This document shows, in pieces, positions 1-7,238 of a stretch of 64,000 nucleotides of DNA. Both the position numbers and the translations under genes were made by a program. This DNA comes from Rivibacter sp049446155 (GTDB taxonomy: Bacteria > Pseudomonadota > Gammaproteobacteria > Burkholderiales > Burkholderiaceae_C). Where the stretch lies: assembly GCF_049446155.1 (NCBI RefSeq), contig NZ_JBMSEE010000001.1:248001-312000 (forward strand). The letters are read 5' to 3'. Position 1 is the first letter of the stretch, and every line of letters starts with the position of its first letter. The notes beneath the pieces are model-generated. The model did not search any database and was not told the DNA's origin. It saw only the letters and a program-made list of their open reading frames with translations.

Positions 1-365
1 GAGGCGCTGCGTAGCGCGCGACAGGTTGCCGAATAGGTCGGCGGTCTCGCCCAGCCCGGTGCGCGTCTTGTTGGCCGTGGCCAGCAGCGCCGCCTGAGCC
101 TGCTCCAGACCGGTGATGCCGCGCGTGACCAGCGACAGGCGCGCGTTCATGTTCGAATAGGCGTCCGCGGTCTGGATCACCTCGCGCGCCAGCGCGGCCG
201 CGCCGATGCCACCGAAGGCGCGGCCGAGCAGGCGACTGGTGTTCGACAGGCCGGCCACCATGGTCTCGGTGCGCTGGCCCGACTTCGTCAATGCGTCGAG
301 CTCCTTGCGGGCTCGGTTGACGTCGCCGGTCTGGATCTCGATGCCAAGGGCTGCTACGTCGGCCA
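1..365 (-). CDS. Phage tail tape measure protein, N-terminal part (cut by window edge)
   Basis: Translation from the ATG at 365 gives about 121 residues beginning MADVAALGIEIQTGDVNRA, the usual opening of lambda-like tape measure proteins, followed by an Ala/Gly-rich hydrophobic stretch and a helical region. The frame stays open to base 1, so the rest lies outside the window. The tape measure sets tail length and is coated by the tail chaperones. Those are encoded directly upstream, at 366-728 and 767-1165, which is the expected order. The start follows the upstream stop by one base, so translation is probably coupled. Identification rests on the N-terminal pattern and on position. Confidence 0.85.
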
Positions 366-728
366 TTACTTTGCCTTCGTCCTTTCGGCCTCGCGGCGCC
401 GCGCCGACTCCTCGGCGTACATGCGGCGGTAGGCGCGGTCGATGCGTTGGAGCGTGGTCACTTCATCCACCGACGGAGAGCGGCCCGTCAGCCGGGCCCA
501 GGCCTCAATCTCGGCATAGCTCAGCGGCTGCAGGCCGTTGAAGCCTTCCGCGCGCGCTTCGTCGAGTTCGCGCCACCACTCGGTGAGGTAGGCCAGTCCA
601 GGGTCAATGCCGGGTCCGTCGAGGTCGGGGTGGCGCCGGCCGGTGCTGCGCTCGAGCTGCTGGAGCACCTCCCAGCGCGAGCGGACCCGCGATGGCTTCG
701 CCGAGCCCTGAACGTATGGCTGCCGCAT
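366..728 (-). CDS. Tail assembly chaperone second reading frame (T-like; probably made as a G-T frameshift fusion)
   Basis: A 120-residue acidic/helical frame lies between the tail chaperone and the tape measure, the place of gene T in lambda-like phages. Its frame is open well upstream of the ATG at 728. It joins the preceding gene in the -1 register at a five-T run (779-783), adding SDALSDQVAAFVAHWER before this Met. Separate initiation at 728 is also possible, because GGGAG sits five bases upstream. The fusion would be about 266 residues: 129 from G, 17 linking residues and these 120. The protein would bind the tape measure during tail assembly and be absent from the virion (known for the family; inferred here). 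Confidence 0.7.
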   Translation of the reverse strand: MRQPYVQGSAKPSRVRSRWEVLQQLERSTGRRHPDLDGPGIDPGLAYLTEWWRELDEARAEGFNGLQPLSYAEIEAWARLTGRSPSVDEVTTLQRIDRAYRRMYAEESARRREAERTKAK

Positions 729-753
729 CCGCTCCCAGTGGGCGACGAACGCG

Positions 754-785
754 GCGACCTGGTCGCTCAGGGCGTCAGAAAAACC
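754..785 (-). promoter_or_regulatory. Candidate programmed -1 ribosomal frameshift signal (G/GT)
   Basis: On the minus strand the upstream chaperone ends with codons AAG GTT TTT CTG ACG CCC TGA. A ribosome slipping back one base on the T run (779-783) reads straight into the T frame. Twelve bases downstream is an inverted repeat, GCGAC-CAG-GTCGC (754-766), which could act as a stimulatory hairpin. The heptamer GGTTTTT is not a canonical X-XXY-YYZ site, since only the TTT codon re-pairs perfectly. The slip is therefore inferred from frame continuity and from the conserved G/GT arrangement. Confidence 0.6.
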
Positions 786-1165
786 TTGGCGTCCTGCGCG
801 CCGGCGTAGACCTGCACCACGAGCCAGTCGTAGCCGGGGTGAAGGTAGTAGCGTGCGACCGCCTCGGGCGTGCAGGCCAACGGCTGGCCGTTCTCCTCGA
901 AGTTCTCCCAGTCGATGGTCGACGCGATCGCCATCTCGCGATCGCGCACCTTGTCAAGGGCTTCGAAGTCGACCTTGTCGCCCTTGGCGGCCTTGATGGC
1001 TGCCGCGACGCGCTGCTTGTGGTCCTCTTGGACCTTGCGCAGCGGGTCGCTCTGGGCGCCGCGGATCTTGATCCGCAGGTCGGTCGGCCGGCCGTCAGGG
1101 CCGACGATCGAGATCCACGCGCCCTGGTTGCCCAGGGCGTTCATGTCGTGCTTCGCGAGATCCAT
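767..1165 (-). CDS. Phage tail assembly chaperone (G-like)
   Basis: 132 residues, placed between the tail tube gene and the tape measure region. The protein starts MDLAKHDMNALGNQGAWI. It resembles the short phage tail-assembly chaperones that present the tape measure to the tube protein. Its start overlaps the tail tube stop by one base (TGATG), so it is translationally coupled. The last codons form the slippery run that probably gives a minor G-T fusion product. Function is inferred from order and size; I see no catalytic motif. Confidence 0.7.
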   Translation of the reverse strand: MDLAKHDMNALGNQGAWISIVGPDGRPTDLRIKIRGAQSDPLRKVQEDHKQRVAAAIKAAKGDKVDFEALDKVRDREMAIASTIDWENFEENGQPLACTPEAVARYYLHPGYDWLVVQVYAGAQDAKVFLTP

Positions 1166-2379
1166 CAGGCCACCGTCGAATCGCAGATGGCGATGGTGGT
1201 GGCCTCGATCACCGTCGATGCCCCGACATACTTGCCGGCCGAGAAGTCGCCGCTGAGCGTGACGGCAGGCCCGTCCGTGCCCTTGTCAGCGCTGTTGATC
1301 TTCGCGTTCGGCAGCTTGATGATCAGGAACTCGCTGCCAGGCGTGCTGTCGGCGAAGAGGTAGATGAAGAGCGCCGCTTCGGTCTCGTCGTCGAAGTTCT
1401 GCAGCACCGCACCGCCGTCGAACAGCGCGCCCATCGAGCCCGACACCCGCACGCCGTTGCGGAAGACGTCCGGCGACACGTTGGCGCCGATCACCGCCTT
1501 GACCTCGCCCTGGTTGTCCACGGTCAGCGAGAGCTGCGTCATCACCGCCGAGTCGGCGCTGCCGTAGCGGATCTTGCCCTCGGGGCCAGCGAGCAGCGCG
1601 CCGGTGGGCGCCGCGGTCGGCGTGGTGAAGTAGTCGTCGGCGCCGTCGAGATCGGCATCCAGGCCCAGCATCGCGAAGGTCACGTTCGCATGTGCGCCCG
1701 GCGCGATGTCGAACGCCGCGCTGTTGACGATGCAGTCCTGGTAGACCGAATGCTGATCGACGTCGGCGTGATCGTCCGCGATGGTGAAGTAGTCCTTCGT
1801 GTGCGCGCTCGACGGGATCTGCAGCTTCTTGCCGGGCACCGCCAGCGTGACGTTGTCGCCGGCGGCGTCGTCGACCATGCCGGAGGTCCACGGGTCCGCG
1901 GCGTAGGTCATCGAGCCCGCGGCGACCGTGAGCAGGCGCAGGTTGACGCCTTCGTTCTCCGTCGCGCCGCTGCCTGCGGTGAGGAAGCGCACGATGTCGC
2001 CGACCTTGAAGCCGGCGGTGACGAAGCCGTTGCCGCTGTCGGTGATCGTGCGCGTCGCCGCGTTGACGGCGATCGTGGTGCCGGTGATCGTGCCCGCCGC
2101 CGCCCAGGCCGCGCGCAGCAGGCCGGCCAGCAGGTCGTTGTGGCCGCCGATCTGCAGCTCCTGGCTCAGGTTGAAGCCGACCTGGCGCAGGCCGTGCCGC
2201 GGGTTGCCGTACTGAGCATCGCGGCGCACCGAGTCGCTTTCGAAGGACTCCTTCGTGAGGCCACCCGAGGTGTCCGGCCGGAAGTTCTGGTACTTGCCGC
2301 TGTTGGTCAGCGCGAGAGTGCCCAGGGCCGCCTGCTTGCCGATGGCAATGGTGCGGCTGGTGATTTCAGCGTTCGACAT
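1165..2379 (-). CDS. Major tail tube protein
   Basis: 404 residues. The first 90 (MSNAEITSRTIAIGKQ onward, with conserved NFRPDTSGGLTKESFESD) match the phage tail tube family that polymerises into the hollow tail of siphoviruses. The middle holds repeated GD-rich beta segments that look like an inserted domain around residues 110-180, and the C-terminus is beta-rich. The preceding gene is a tail terminator and the following one a tail chaperone, which supports the call. A terminator-like hairpin at 2408-2430 sits just upstream, so this gene may have its own promoter or processed transcript. It is somewhat longer than many tube proteins. Confidence 0.8.
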   Translation of the reverse strand: MSNAEITSRTIAIGKQAALGTLALTNSGKYQNFRPDTSGGLTKESFESDSVRRDAQYGNPRHGLRQVGFNLSQELQIGGHNDLLAGLLRAAWAAAGTITGTTIAVNAATRTITDSGNGFVTAGFKVGDIVRFLTAGSGATENEGVNLRLLTVAAGSMTYAADPWTSGMVDDAAGDNVTLAVPGKKLQIPSSAHTKDYFTIADDHADVDQHSVYQDCIVNSAAFDIAPGAHANVTFAMLGLDADLDGADDYFTTPTAAPTGALLAGPEGKIRYGSADSAVMTQLSLTVDNQGEVKAVIGANVSPDVFRNGVRVSGSMGALFDGGAVLQNFDDETEAALFIYLFADSTPGSEFLIIKLPNAKINSADKGTDGPAVTLSGDFSAGKYVGASTVIEATTIAICDSTVA

Positions 2380-2407
2380 GGCTTACGCCCTTTCCTGGTA
2401 GCCCATG

Positions 2408-2430
2408 AAAAAGGCCGCCATGAGGCGGCC
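2408..2430 (-). terminator. Terminator-like hairpin between tail terminator and tail tube genes
   Basis: Read on the minus strand, GGCCGCC-TCAT-GGCGGCC is a perfect 7-bp stem followed immediately by five T residues, the form of an intrinsic terminator. It lies after the stop of the 2459-2866 gene and before the tail tube start, inside what otherwise looks like one operon. It may attenuate, or it may protect mRNA ends. Confidence 0.65.
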
Positions 2431-2458
2431 CGGAAACCTGCTGCGCGGCCCTCGCCGG

Positions 2459-2866
2459 TCAGCTGAAGACGTTCGCGTGATATGGGATCGAGACCGGCAC
2501 GACGAAGCGGCCGTCTTCGTTGCGCCCGGCGGCAATCGCCGGCGTTCCGTCGACGATCACCGTCACGCCATCCTTGATCCATGACGAGCCGCGCCTGAAC
2601 TGCGCGCGGATCGCTTCAGCCCGCGCCTCGGCTGCAGACGGGCCCGCGTTCTGCGGATAGATCAGCGTCACCTGCAGGATCCCGACTTCGCGGTGCAGCG
2701 ACGCGCCGATGCTGGGGTTCTCTGGCTGCGCCGGCAGCAGTGCGACGCGCTGATAGCCGCCGGACGCAGGCGGCGTGAAGTCCATGTTCTGCCAGGCGGT
2801 CGGCAGCGCCGGCGTGATGCTGTTGAGCCCAACCTCCAGCGCGGCGCGGATCTTGAGGATGCTCAT
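2459..2866 (-). CDS. Phage tail terminator / minor tail protein (DUF4128-like)
   Basis: 135 residues beginning MSILKIRAALEVGLNSITPALPT, with a central YQRVALLP segment and a C-terminal VSIPYHANVF. The pattern resembles the tail terminator (lambda U-like, DUF4128) family that caps the growing tail and joins it to the head. The gene starts inside the end of the HK97-gp10-like gene (ATGA overlap), as tail-completion genes usually do. The family call is from pattern memory and position. Confidence 0.65.
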   Translation of the reverse strand: MSILKIRAALEVGLNSITPALPTAWQNMDFTPPASGGYQRVALLPAQPENPSIGASLHREVGILQVTLIYPQNAGPSAAEARAEAIRAQFRRGSSWIKDGVTVIVDGTPAIAAGRNEDGRFVVPVSIPYHANVFS

Positions 2867-3300
2867 CGGTTGCCGCCGCTGTTGAAGGGCGTCTGCCGCA
2901 CCGCGCGCGCCTCGGTGTTCACGAGGTTCAGGAACTCGCGCGCCGTGACCCGGACCATGCCCTGCGGAGACTGCCCGCTGTGGCCGTACTCGAGGCGCTC
3001 GATGTAGGGCAGGTTGTTCATGATGAAGATGCTCGGCCCCGACCTGAAGCCGGCCAGGCGGCGCGTCGCGGCCGCCACGGTGCTCGCGCCGGTCGGATCC
3101 TCGACGCTGAGCTGGCCCGTCGCCGGCGAGCCGATCGTTGTCTGCCAGTTCCCGCGCGCGCGGCCGGTGTCGACCGGGGTTCGCAGCACGATGCGCGAGT
3201 TCATGTCGACCGCGACCTTGCGGATCACGAGGTCTGCATTGCGGCCAGCCTTCTCGGCGAAGCGCTGCAGCGACCGGCCGAAGGTGAACTGGGTCGCCAT
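2863..3300 (-). CDS. HK97 gp10-like head-tail/neck protein
   Basis: 145 residues from the ATG at 3300. Landmarks are the early FGRSLQRFAEKAG, VRKVAVDMNSRIVLRTPVDTGRARGNW (quoted in part: TPVDTGRARGNW) and a C-terminal NNLPYIERLEYGHS-QSPQGMV. The TPVDTGRxRxxW and YIExLEYGHS-xQ-PxG motifs are diagnostic for the HK97 gp10 family of neck or tail-completion proteins. A longer open frame reaching 3393 overlaps the next gene, so I chose the Met at 3300, two bases after the upstream stop. Confidence 0.85.
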   Translation of the reverse strand: MATQFTFGRSLQRFAEKAGRNADLVIRKVAVDMNSRIVLRTPVDTGRARGNWQTTIGSPATGQLSVEDPTGASTVAAATRRLAGFRSGPSIFIMNNLPYIERLEYGHSGQSPQGMVRVTAREFLNLVNTEARAVRQTPFNSGGNR

Positions 3301-3302
3301 GA

Positions 3303-3665
3303 TCAGGCCCGAACCTGCGCTTCGTAGAGCACCGGCAGGCCCGCCGGCGCGATGTTCTTCGTCTTGATCACCGTCAGGCCTGAGCCGCCCCACAGGAGCA
3401 CGTCACCTGGTTTCGGCTCGGTCAGGCCGACCGCGGCGATGTAGGCCTGCCGGTCAGTGGCGAGGATCTGTGTGCCGTCGACGTACTTGTCGCCGTATGG
3501 GAAGACGGCCGCGGTGCACGAGTCAACCACCGGCGTCGCGGTCGTCTCGCCCGTCTCCGGGTCATAGGTCGGTGTGCCAGGCCGCGTCAGCGTGGTCTGC
3601 GCGCCGAAGCGCTGCAGCAGGCGCTGCGCGGTCTGCGCGGTCGCGGCGTAGTTGAAGGCGGTCAC
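3303..3665 (-). CDS. Phage head closure / head-tail joining protein
   Basis: 120 residues, a small beta-rich protein with DPETGETTATPVV in its first half and PGDVLLWGGSGLTVIKTKNIAPAG in its second half. Size and position, between the connector-region genes and the gp10-like gene, match head closure proteins (SPP1 gp16 / HK97 gp7 type) that seal the portal and dock the tail. The start overlaps the zinc-finger gene stop by four bases. No unambiguous motif is visible, so the call relies on synteny. Confidence 0.6.
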   Translation of the reverse strand: MTAFNYAATAQTAQRLLQRFGAQTTLTRPGTPTYDPETGETTATPVVDSCTAAVFPYGDKYVDGTQILATDRQAYIAAVGLTEPKPGDVLLWGGSGLTVIKTKNIAPAGLPVLYEAQVRA

Positions 3666-3901
3666 AGCAGGACGCCCTTCTGCTGCGCGTAGTCGGAGAC
3701 CTTCGCCTCGGCTTCCGGATCTCTCATCCAGAGCAGGACCAGCGCGTTGAGCTCGACGTCACAGGCTGGGCAGATCGGACGCCAGGTGTTGCCGTCGGCG
3801 CAGCACTGCCACTGGAACTTCGCGCGCGCGCCGCAGCGCACGCACTTCAGGCGTCGGATTGCATCTTCGGTGTAGGGCTCGTGGCTGCCGGCGCGCTTCA
3901 T
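3662..3901 (-). CDS. Small phage zinc-finger protein of unknown function
   Basis: 79 residues from the ATG at 3901, which overlaps the upstream stop as ATGA. It carries CVRC near residue 20 and CPAC near residue 43, a four-cysteine zinc ribbon (CxxC-x(20)-CxxC) with aromatic residues between. The frame is open further upstream, but that extension overlaps the 3898-4074 gene and is Arg-rich, unlike a real N-terminus. The role is unknown; it sits among head-tail connector genes and is co-translated with them. Confidence 0.6.
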   Translation of the reverse strand: MKRAGSHEPYTEDAIRRLKCVRCGARAKFQWQCCADGNTWRPICPACDVELNALVLLWMRDPEAEAKVSDYAQQKGVLL

Positions 3902-4074
3902 GACGGCTTCCTCTCGCCAGTCTCGAACGCCTCGCGCCCATCCATCGCGTGATGCACGAACAGCGCCGGCTCTTCCGCGTCCTGAGTCGGCTTGCACCAG
4001 CACCGCATGTTCGCGTCGTGCTCGCGCAGGTCGCCCAGCGGCACCACATGCGCCTGGTCGGCTTCTGCGATCAC
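3898..4074 (-). CDS. Small conserved phage protein, unknown function (GTG start)
   Basis: 58 residues from a GTG at 4074 that overlaps the DnaT-like gene stop (GTGA) and ends in an ATGA overlap with the zinc-finger gene. The sequence holds HVVPLGDLREH, a CWC motif and a C-terminal VHHAMDGREAFE. I recognise this arrangement (CWCxP ... VHHxxDGRE) from small uncharacterised phage proteins near head-tail connectors. The His/Cys content suggests metal binding. Tight overlap on both sides supports translation. Confidence 0.65.
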   Translation of the reverse strand: MIAEADQAHVVPLGDLREHDANMRCWCKPTQDAEEPALFVHHAMDGREAFETGERKPS

Positions 4075-4592
4075 GCGCGCGTCACCTTCACGAACGACTG
4101 GCCGCCCCCCTGCAGGAACGGCTGCAGCAGGCCGTCGACGACCTGGTACTTGACCTGCTGCCGCGCGCCGGGCGCGTACTCCACCTCGATCGGGCCGACC
4201 TTCTCGCTCCTGACTTGGCCGGAGAGGTCGGGAGCAAGGTCGCCACTGATGGCGCGCAGCGCGAGCTCGGCGCACGCATTACGCACCGCCACCGGCACCT
4301 CGTCGTCAGGCCAGTAGATGCTGCCCGTCAGCGATGGGGGCTGCCGCGGCACATACCCGCGCGGCCAGTCCAACGCCTGCGAGTCCGTCATCCGGTATCC
4401 CAGCCACTGGCCGGCATAGGTGCCGTCGATGAACCCCGTCGCCTTACGCAACAGCTGCTCTCGCGTCGTATCGTCGACGACAGCGGCCCAGGCCGCATTG
4501 CCGCGCGCGGCGTGGTACGCCGTGGCTTCTGCGACCGAGATGTAGGAGTCCGCGTCCGGCAGGCCTGCGCCGGTTTCGACGACGAGGGCCAT
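4071..4592 (-). CDS. Head-tail connector protein (DnaT-like family)
   Basis: 173 residues beginning MALVVETGAGLPDADSYISVAEA, with a later LDWPRGYVP and a helical segment AVRNACAELALRA. This is the pattern of the phage protein family labelled 'DnaT-like ssDNA-binding', found next to capsid genes. Despite that label, it is usually taken as a head-tail connector because of location and an all-helical first half. Here it lies four bases after the SAP-like gene in the structural operon, which favours the connector role. Confidence 0.65.
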   Translation of the reverse strand: MALVVETGAGLPDADSYISVAEATAYHAARGNAAWAAVVDDTTREQLLRKATGFIDGTYAGQWLGYRMTDSQALDWPRGYVPRQPPSLTGSIYWPDDEVPVAVRNACAELALRAISGDLAPDLSGQVRSEKVGPIEVEYAPGARQQVKYQVVDGLLQPFLQGGGQSFVKVTRA

Positions 4593-4596
4593 GGCT

Positions 4597-4848
4597 TCAG
4601 GCCGCCGCGGTGTTCAGCATATCCAGCAACTTCGCCTTCGAGACGTTGCCGGGGAACTCGAGACCCTTCGCGGTGGCCAGCTCCTTGAGTTCGGCCGCGC
4701 TCATCTCGTCGAGGGGCTTCTCGCCGCCTTCGGTCGACGCTGCCTGCTCGCCGTAGGCCTTGTGGACCTTCGGATCGAAGTCCTCCGCGTTGATCACCAC
4801 GTAGTCGCCCTGATCCTTGCCCCAGGGCATGACCTTCATCTGCTTCAT
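4597..4848 (-). CDS. Small phage protein with C-terminal SAP/HeH-like domain
   Basis: 83 residues. An ATG 15 bases further up (4863) is also in frame, but AAGGAG lies seven bases before the ATG at 4848, so I chose the latter. The N-terminal half reads KVMPWGKDQGDYVVINAEDF, and the last 35 residues (MSAAELKELATAKG ... SKAKLLDMLN) form a helix-extension-helix of the SAP/LEM/HeH type. Such proteins sit between coat and connector genes in many phages; their function is not established. Confidence 0.6.
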   Translation of the reverse strand: MKQMKVMPWGKDQGDYVVINAEDFDPKVHKAYGEQAASTEGGEKPLDEMSAAELKELATAKGLEFPGNVSKAKLLDMLNTAAA

Positions 4849-4867
4849 GGTTGGCTCCTTCAAGAGA

Positions 4868-4887
4868 GCGGGGGCCGAAGCCCCCGC
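4868..4887 (-). terminator. Strong GC hairpin after the coat gene
   Basis: GCGGGGGC-TTCG-GCCCCCGC on the minus strand is a perfect 8-bp stem with a stable UUCG tetraloop. It sits between the coat protein stop and the next gene. There is no T run, so it may act as a 3' mRNA stabiliser or a Rho-type pause site and not as an intrinsic terminator. Confidence 0.55.
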
Positions 4888-4913
4888 GATTCCACGATCA
4901 GCTCGGTCCTGGA

Positions 4914-6218
4914 TCAGCCCAGGAGCAGGGCGATGTGCTCGGTCTTCACCGCCTTCACGCCCCAGGCCAGCGCGACCTCGTACTGCACCTGGCGGTACTG
5001 CGCGTACATCGAGATCTCGAAGCTCAGGCCGCTGCGCGGATCGGTGACGATCTGCCGGTCCAGCGCGAGATCGCCCTCCTCCGGGAGCGCCGGCGCGCGG
5101 GTCGCAAGCGCGATGGCCGAGCGGGCGAAGGCCATGTTGCGAGCCGCAGCCGCGACCACCGTGATCGCCGTGGCCGAAGCCGCAATGGCCTTGCGCAGGC
5201 CGGGCGCCGCGAGCGTGATCGTGCCGCCGTTGGACACATCCGCGTCGCCAGACGCCACCACGTACTTGTTGGTGTCGCCCGCGAAGGTGATCACGTCGCC
5301 AGCCACGATCGTGCCGGTGCCGGCCGAGGCCAGCGTGATGACCGTGGCGCCGATGGCATAGCCGGCGGTGTTGGTCGTCGCACTGGCGCCGGTACCGGCC
5401 GTGCTCGTCGCAACGGCGGCCGATTCGCGCAGGTCGATGCCATGCACCGGCAGCAAGATGCCCTGACGCAGGATGCTATCGCTGCCGTTGGCATCGACGC
5501 GCGCCTGCTTGCCGAGGAACTTGGCGCCGGCAGCGGTGTTGATAACGAGCTGGTGCTGACCGCCCGGCGCGCCGTTGTCCTTCAGGATGCGCAGGGTCTC
5601 CGACGCGTCCGTCCAGTCGTCGGCGGTCGCGAACGGCGTGGTGCCGGCCGTGCCGTAGGCGCGCGACGCGTAGATGTGCAGCGCACCGAGATCGCTCTCG
5701 ACTTCGTTGCACAGCGTGCGCATCGCTTGCGCGAACTGGTCGCGCATGACGTTGCGACGGCCGGGTCCGCCGTTGTTCAGGCCCAGCGACTGCTCGCCGT
5801 TCCAGCGCACCGGCACGCGACGTGCCTTGGTGATGGTCATCGACACGTTGCCGATCGTCTGATCGCCGTCGTCCGGCGGCGTGACGCCGGGCGTGATGTC
5901 AGACGCGCTCGCCGCGGGAGCGACGTGCGATCGCACCGTCTGGCCGACAGCGGCGCGCTCGAAAGTCATGTCCGTGGAAACGGCCGGGATGAAGCCGACC
6001 AGTTCACGGGACACGACATCGAGCGCGTTGTAGATGTCGGGGATCAGGTTGGTGATGGTGTTCGCGCCGAACACGCCGTGAGCCTTCAGGTCGGCGGGGT
6101 CGCCTCGCATGAAGTCCCAGACGCGCGACGCAACGGTCGCCATGGTGGCGATGGGGTAGACCGCGATGGCCGCGGCGACCGCGAGCAGAGCCGCGGCACG
6201 AATCTTCAGAGTGCGCAT
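4914..6218 (-). CDS. Major capsid protein, P22 coat-like, with signal-peptide-like N-terminus
   Basis: 434 residues. From residue 31 (SRVWDFMRGDPADLKAHGVFG) through NLIPDIYNALDVVSRELVGF, the protein matches the P22-like coat family. The family's inserted domain appears around residues 290-350 (repeated GDVITFAGDTNKYVV-type segments), and the C-terminus is FEISMYAQYRQVQYEVALAWG. The first 25 residues (MRTLKIRAAALLAVAAAIA...) are a basic stretch followed by a hydrophobic core, like a signal peptide. GAGAGGT six bases before ATG 6218 supports this start, while the internal Met at about residue 26 has no ribosome site. A scaffold gene lies upstream, as expected. Confidence 0.85.
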   Translation of the reverse strand: MRTLKIRAAALLAVAAAIAVYPIATMATVASRVWDFMRGDPADLKAHGVFGANTITNLIPDIYNALDVVSRELVGFIPAVSTDMTFERAAVGQTVRSHVAPAASASDITPGVTPPDDGDQTIGNVSMTITKARRVPVRWNGEQSLGLNNGGPGRRNVMRDQFAQAMRTLCNEVESDLGALHIYASRAYGTAGTTPFATADDWTDASETLRILKDNGAPGGQHQLVINTAAGAKFLGKQARVDANGSDSILRQGILLPVHGIDLRESAAVATSTAGTGASATTNTAGYAIGATVITLASAGTGTIVAGDVITFAGDTNKYVVASGDADVSNGGTITLAAPGLRKAIAASATAITVVAAAARNMAFARSAIALATRAPALPEEGDLALDRQIVTDPRSGLSFEISMYAQYRQVQYEVALAWGVKAVKTEHIALLLG

Positions 6219-6241
6219 GGTGTACCTCTCAGAAGTGAGAA

Positions 6242-6260
6242 GGCCCGCTTTTGCGGGCCC
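6242..6260 (-). terminator. Hairpin between scaffold and coat genes
   Basis: GGCCCGC-AAAA-GCGGGCC on the minus strand is a perfect 7-bp stem in the 65-base gap between scaffold stop and coat start. The tail is TTCTC, a weak T tract. It may attenuate or separate scaffold and coat messages. Confidence 0.5.
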
Positions 6261-6283
6261 GGTGTTTGCAATCGGAGAGAGGC

Positions 6284-7060
6284 TCAGTCCGTGATCGTTG
6301 CGCCGTCGCGCACTGCGGCCATCTGTGCCGCCGGGTCGAGCGCGCCGAACTGAGCTCGGGTCAGAGTCGTCTTACCGCCACCACCGCCGCCGTTCTGCGT
6401 GCCGCCGCCAGAGGAACCGGTCCCTTTCAGGATCGACGCCTTGTGCGGGTACGCCTCGACGAGCAACTCGATCGCCTCTTCGGCGTCGGCGAGCTCGCCA
6501 GGCTTGGCGCGCGAGTACAGCTTGTTGCCTGAAGCGTCCAGTGCGATGAGCTTGCCGTCCTCGACCTTGAAGCGAGAGCCGAAGAGCGCTTGCGCGATCT
6601 CGGCGCCGGCCGGGCCTTGAGCGGCGAACTTCTCCGCGATGAACTTCGAGCGCGTGAACACGCCACCAATGAGGTGCGAGTCAAGCTGGCTCTTGAGCGT
6701 GTCCCGCTCCTTGACGACCGGTGCGTACTTCTCCTCGAGCGCCTTCACCGCCTCGGCCTTGACCTTCTCGACTTCGCCGGCATCCACCAGCTTCTTGTCG
6801 TCGAGGTTCTTGACCGTGGCCAAGGCCTTGATGGCGGCCGCCGGGTCCGTGATGCCTTCGAAGGCTTTGAGGCTTCCCTCGGCCTTCTCCGCGCGCTCGC
6901 GGTGCCCCTTGGCTTCGCCATTGAGGCGGCTGATGGTGGCGACAGCACTGTCGCCATCGAAGGGCGATTCCTTGCCCTCGGCGTTGATGAACACCGGAAG
7001 CTTTTTGCCCTCGAACTCTTGGAGAACGATTGCGCCAGTTGCGTCGTACTTGAAAGGCAT
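6284..7060 (-). CDS. Capsid scaffolding protein (DUF6651-like)
   Basis: 258 residues, starting MPFKYDATGAIVLQEFEGKKLPVF. A long charged coiled coil spans about residues 45-130 (rich in Lys, Glu and Ala), followed by FTRSKFIAEKFAAQGPAGAEI and a Gly-rich linker (GSSGGG...GGGGGG, about 218-230) before a short C-terminal segment. Coiled-coil composition and position directly before the coat gene identify it as the scaffold that templates procapsid assembly. The glycine linker may tether a C-terminal coat-binding tail, as in P22 scaffold (inference). Confidence 0.75.
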   Translation of the reverse strand: MPFKYDATGAIVLQEFEGKKLPVFINAEGKESPFDGDSAVATISRLNGEAKGHRERAEKAEGSLKAFEGITDPAAAIKALATVKNLDDKKLVDAGEVEKVKAEAVKALEEKYAPVVKERDTLKSQLDSHLIGGVFTRSKFIAEKFAAQGPAGAEIAQALFGSRFKVEDGKLIALDASGNKLYSRAKPGELADAEEAIELLVEAYPHKASILKGTGSSGGGTQNGGGGGGKTTLTRAQFGALDPAAQMAAVRDGATITD

Positions 7061-7149
7061 GGTGGTGTTTCCTTGGGCATCCGCCCAGGTTCGCGGTGAG
7101 GCATCCGCCCCGGAGCGCCGTCGGCCATCCGGCCGGTGCGGCAGAAACG

Positions 7150-7179
7150 AAAAGGCCGCCGTGGTTGCCCAGGGCGGCC
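7150..7179 (-). terminator. Terminator-like hairpin upstream of scaffold gene
   Basis: On the minus strand GGCCGCC and GGCGGCC pair across a 12-base loop and are followed by TTTT. This is an intrinsic-terminator shape in the gap between the 61-residue gene and the scaffold gene. The same GGCCGCC stem recurs at 2413-2430. Confidence 0.55.
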
Positions 7180-7190
7180 TAGAAAGCGAA

Positions 7191-7211
7191 GAGCCCGCGC
7201 GGGGCGGGCTC
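7191..7211 (-). terminator. GC hairpin next to the 7150 hairpin
   Basis: GAGCCCGC / GCGGGCTC is an 8-bp perfect stem with a 5-base loop, just after the stop of the 7239-7424 gene. No T tract follows. Together with 7150-7179 it forms a tandem pair of hairpins in a 178-base gene-free gap (7061-7238), which otherwise shows nothing coding. Confidence 0.45.
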
Positions 7212-7238
7212 AGTGGGTGTTCGGTGCGTGCTGTGGCG

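Noticed and set aside
4851..6353. 500-residue plus-strand frame over the coat gene
   Set aside because: Arg/Gly/Ala-rich shadow antisense to the coat protein.
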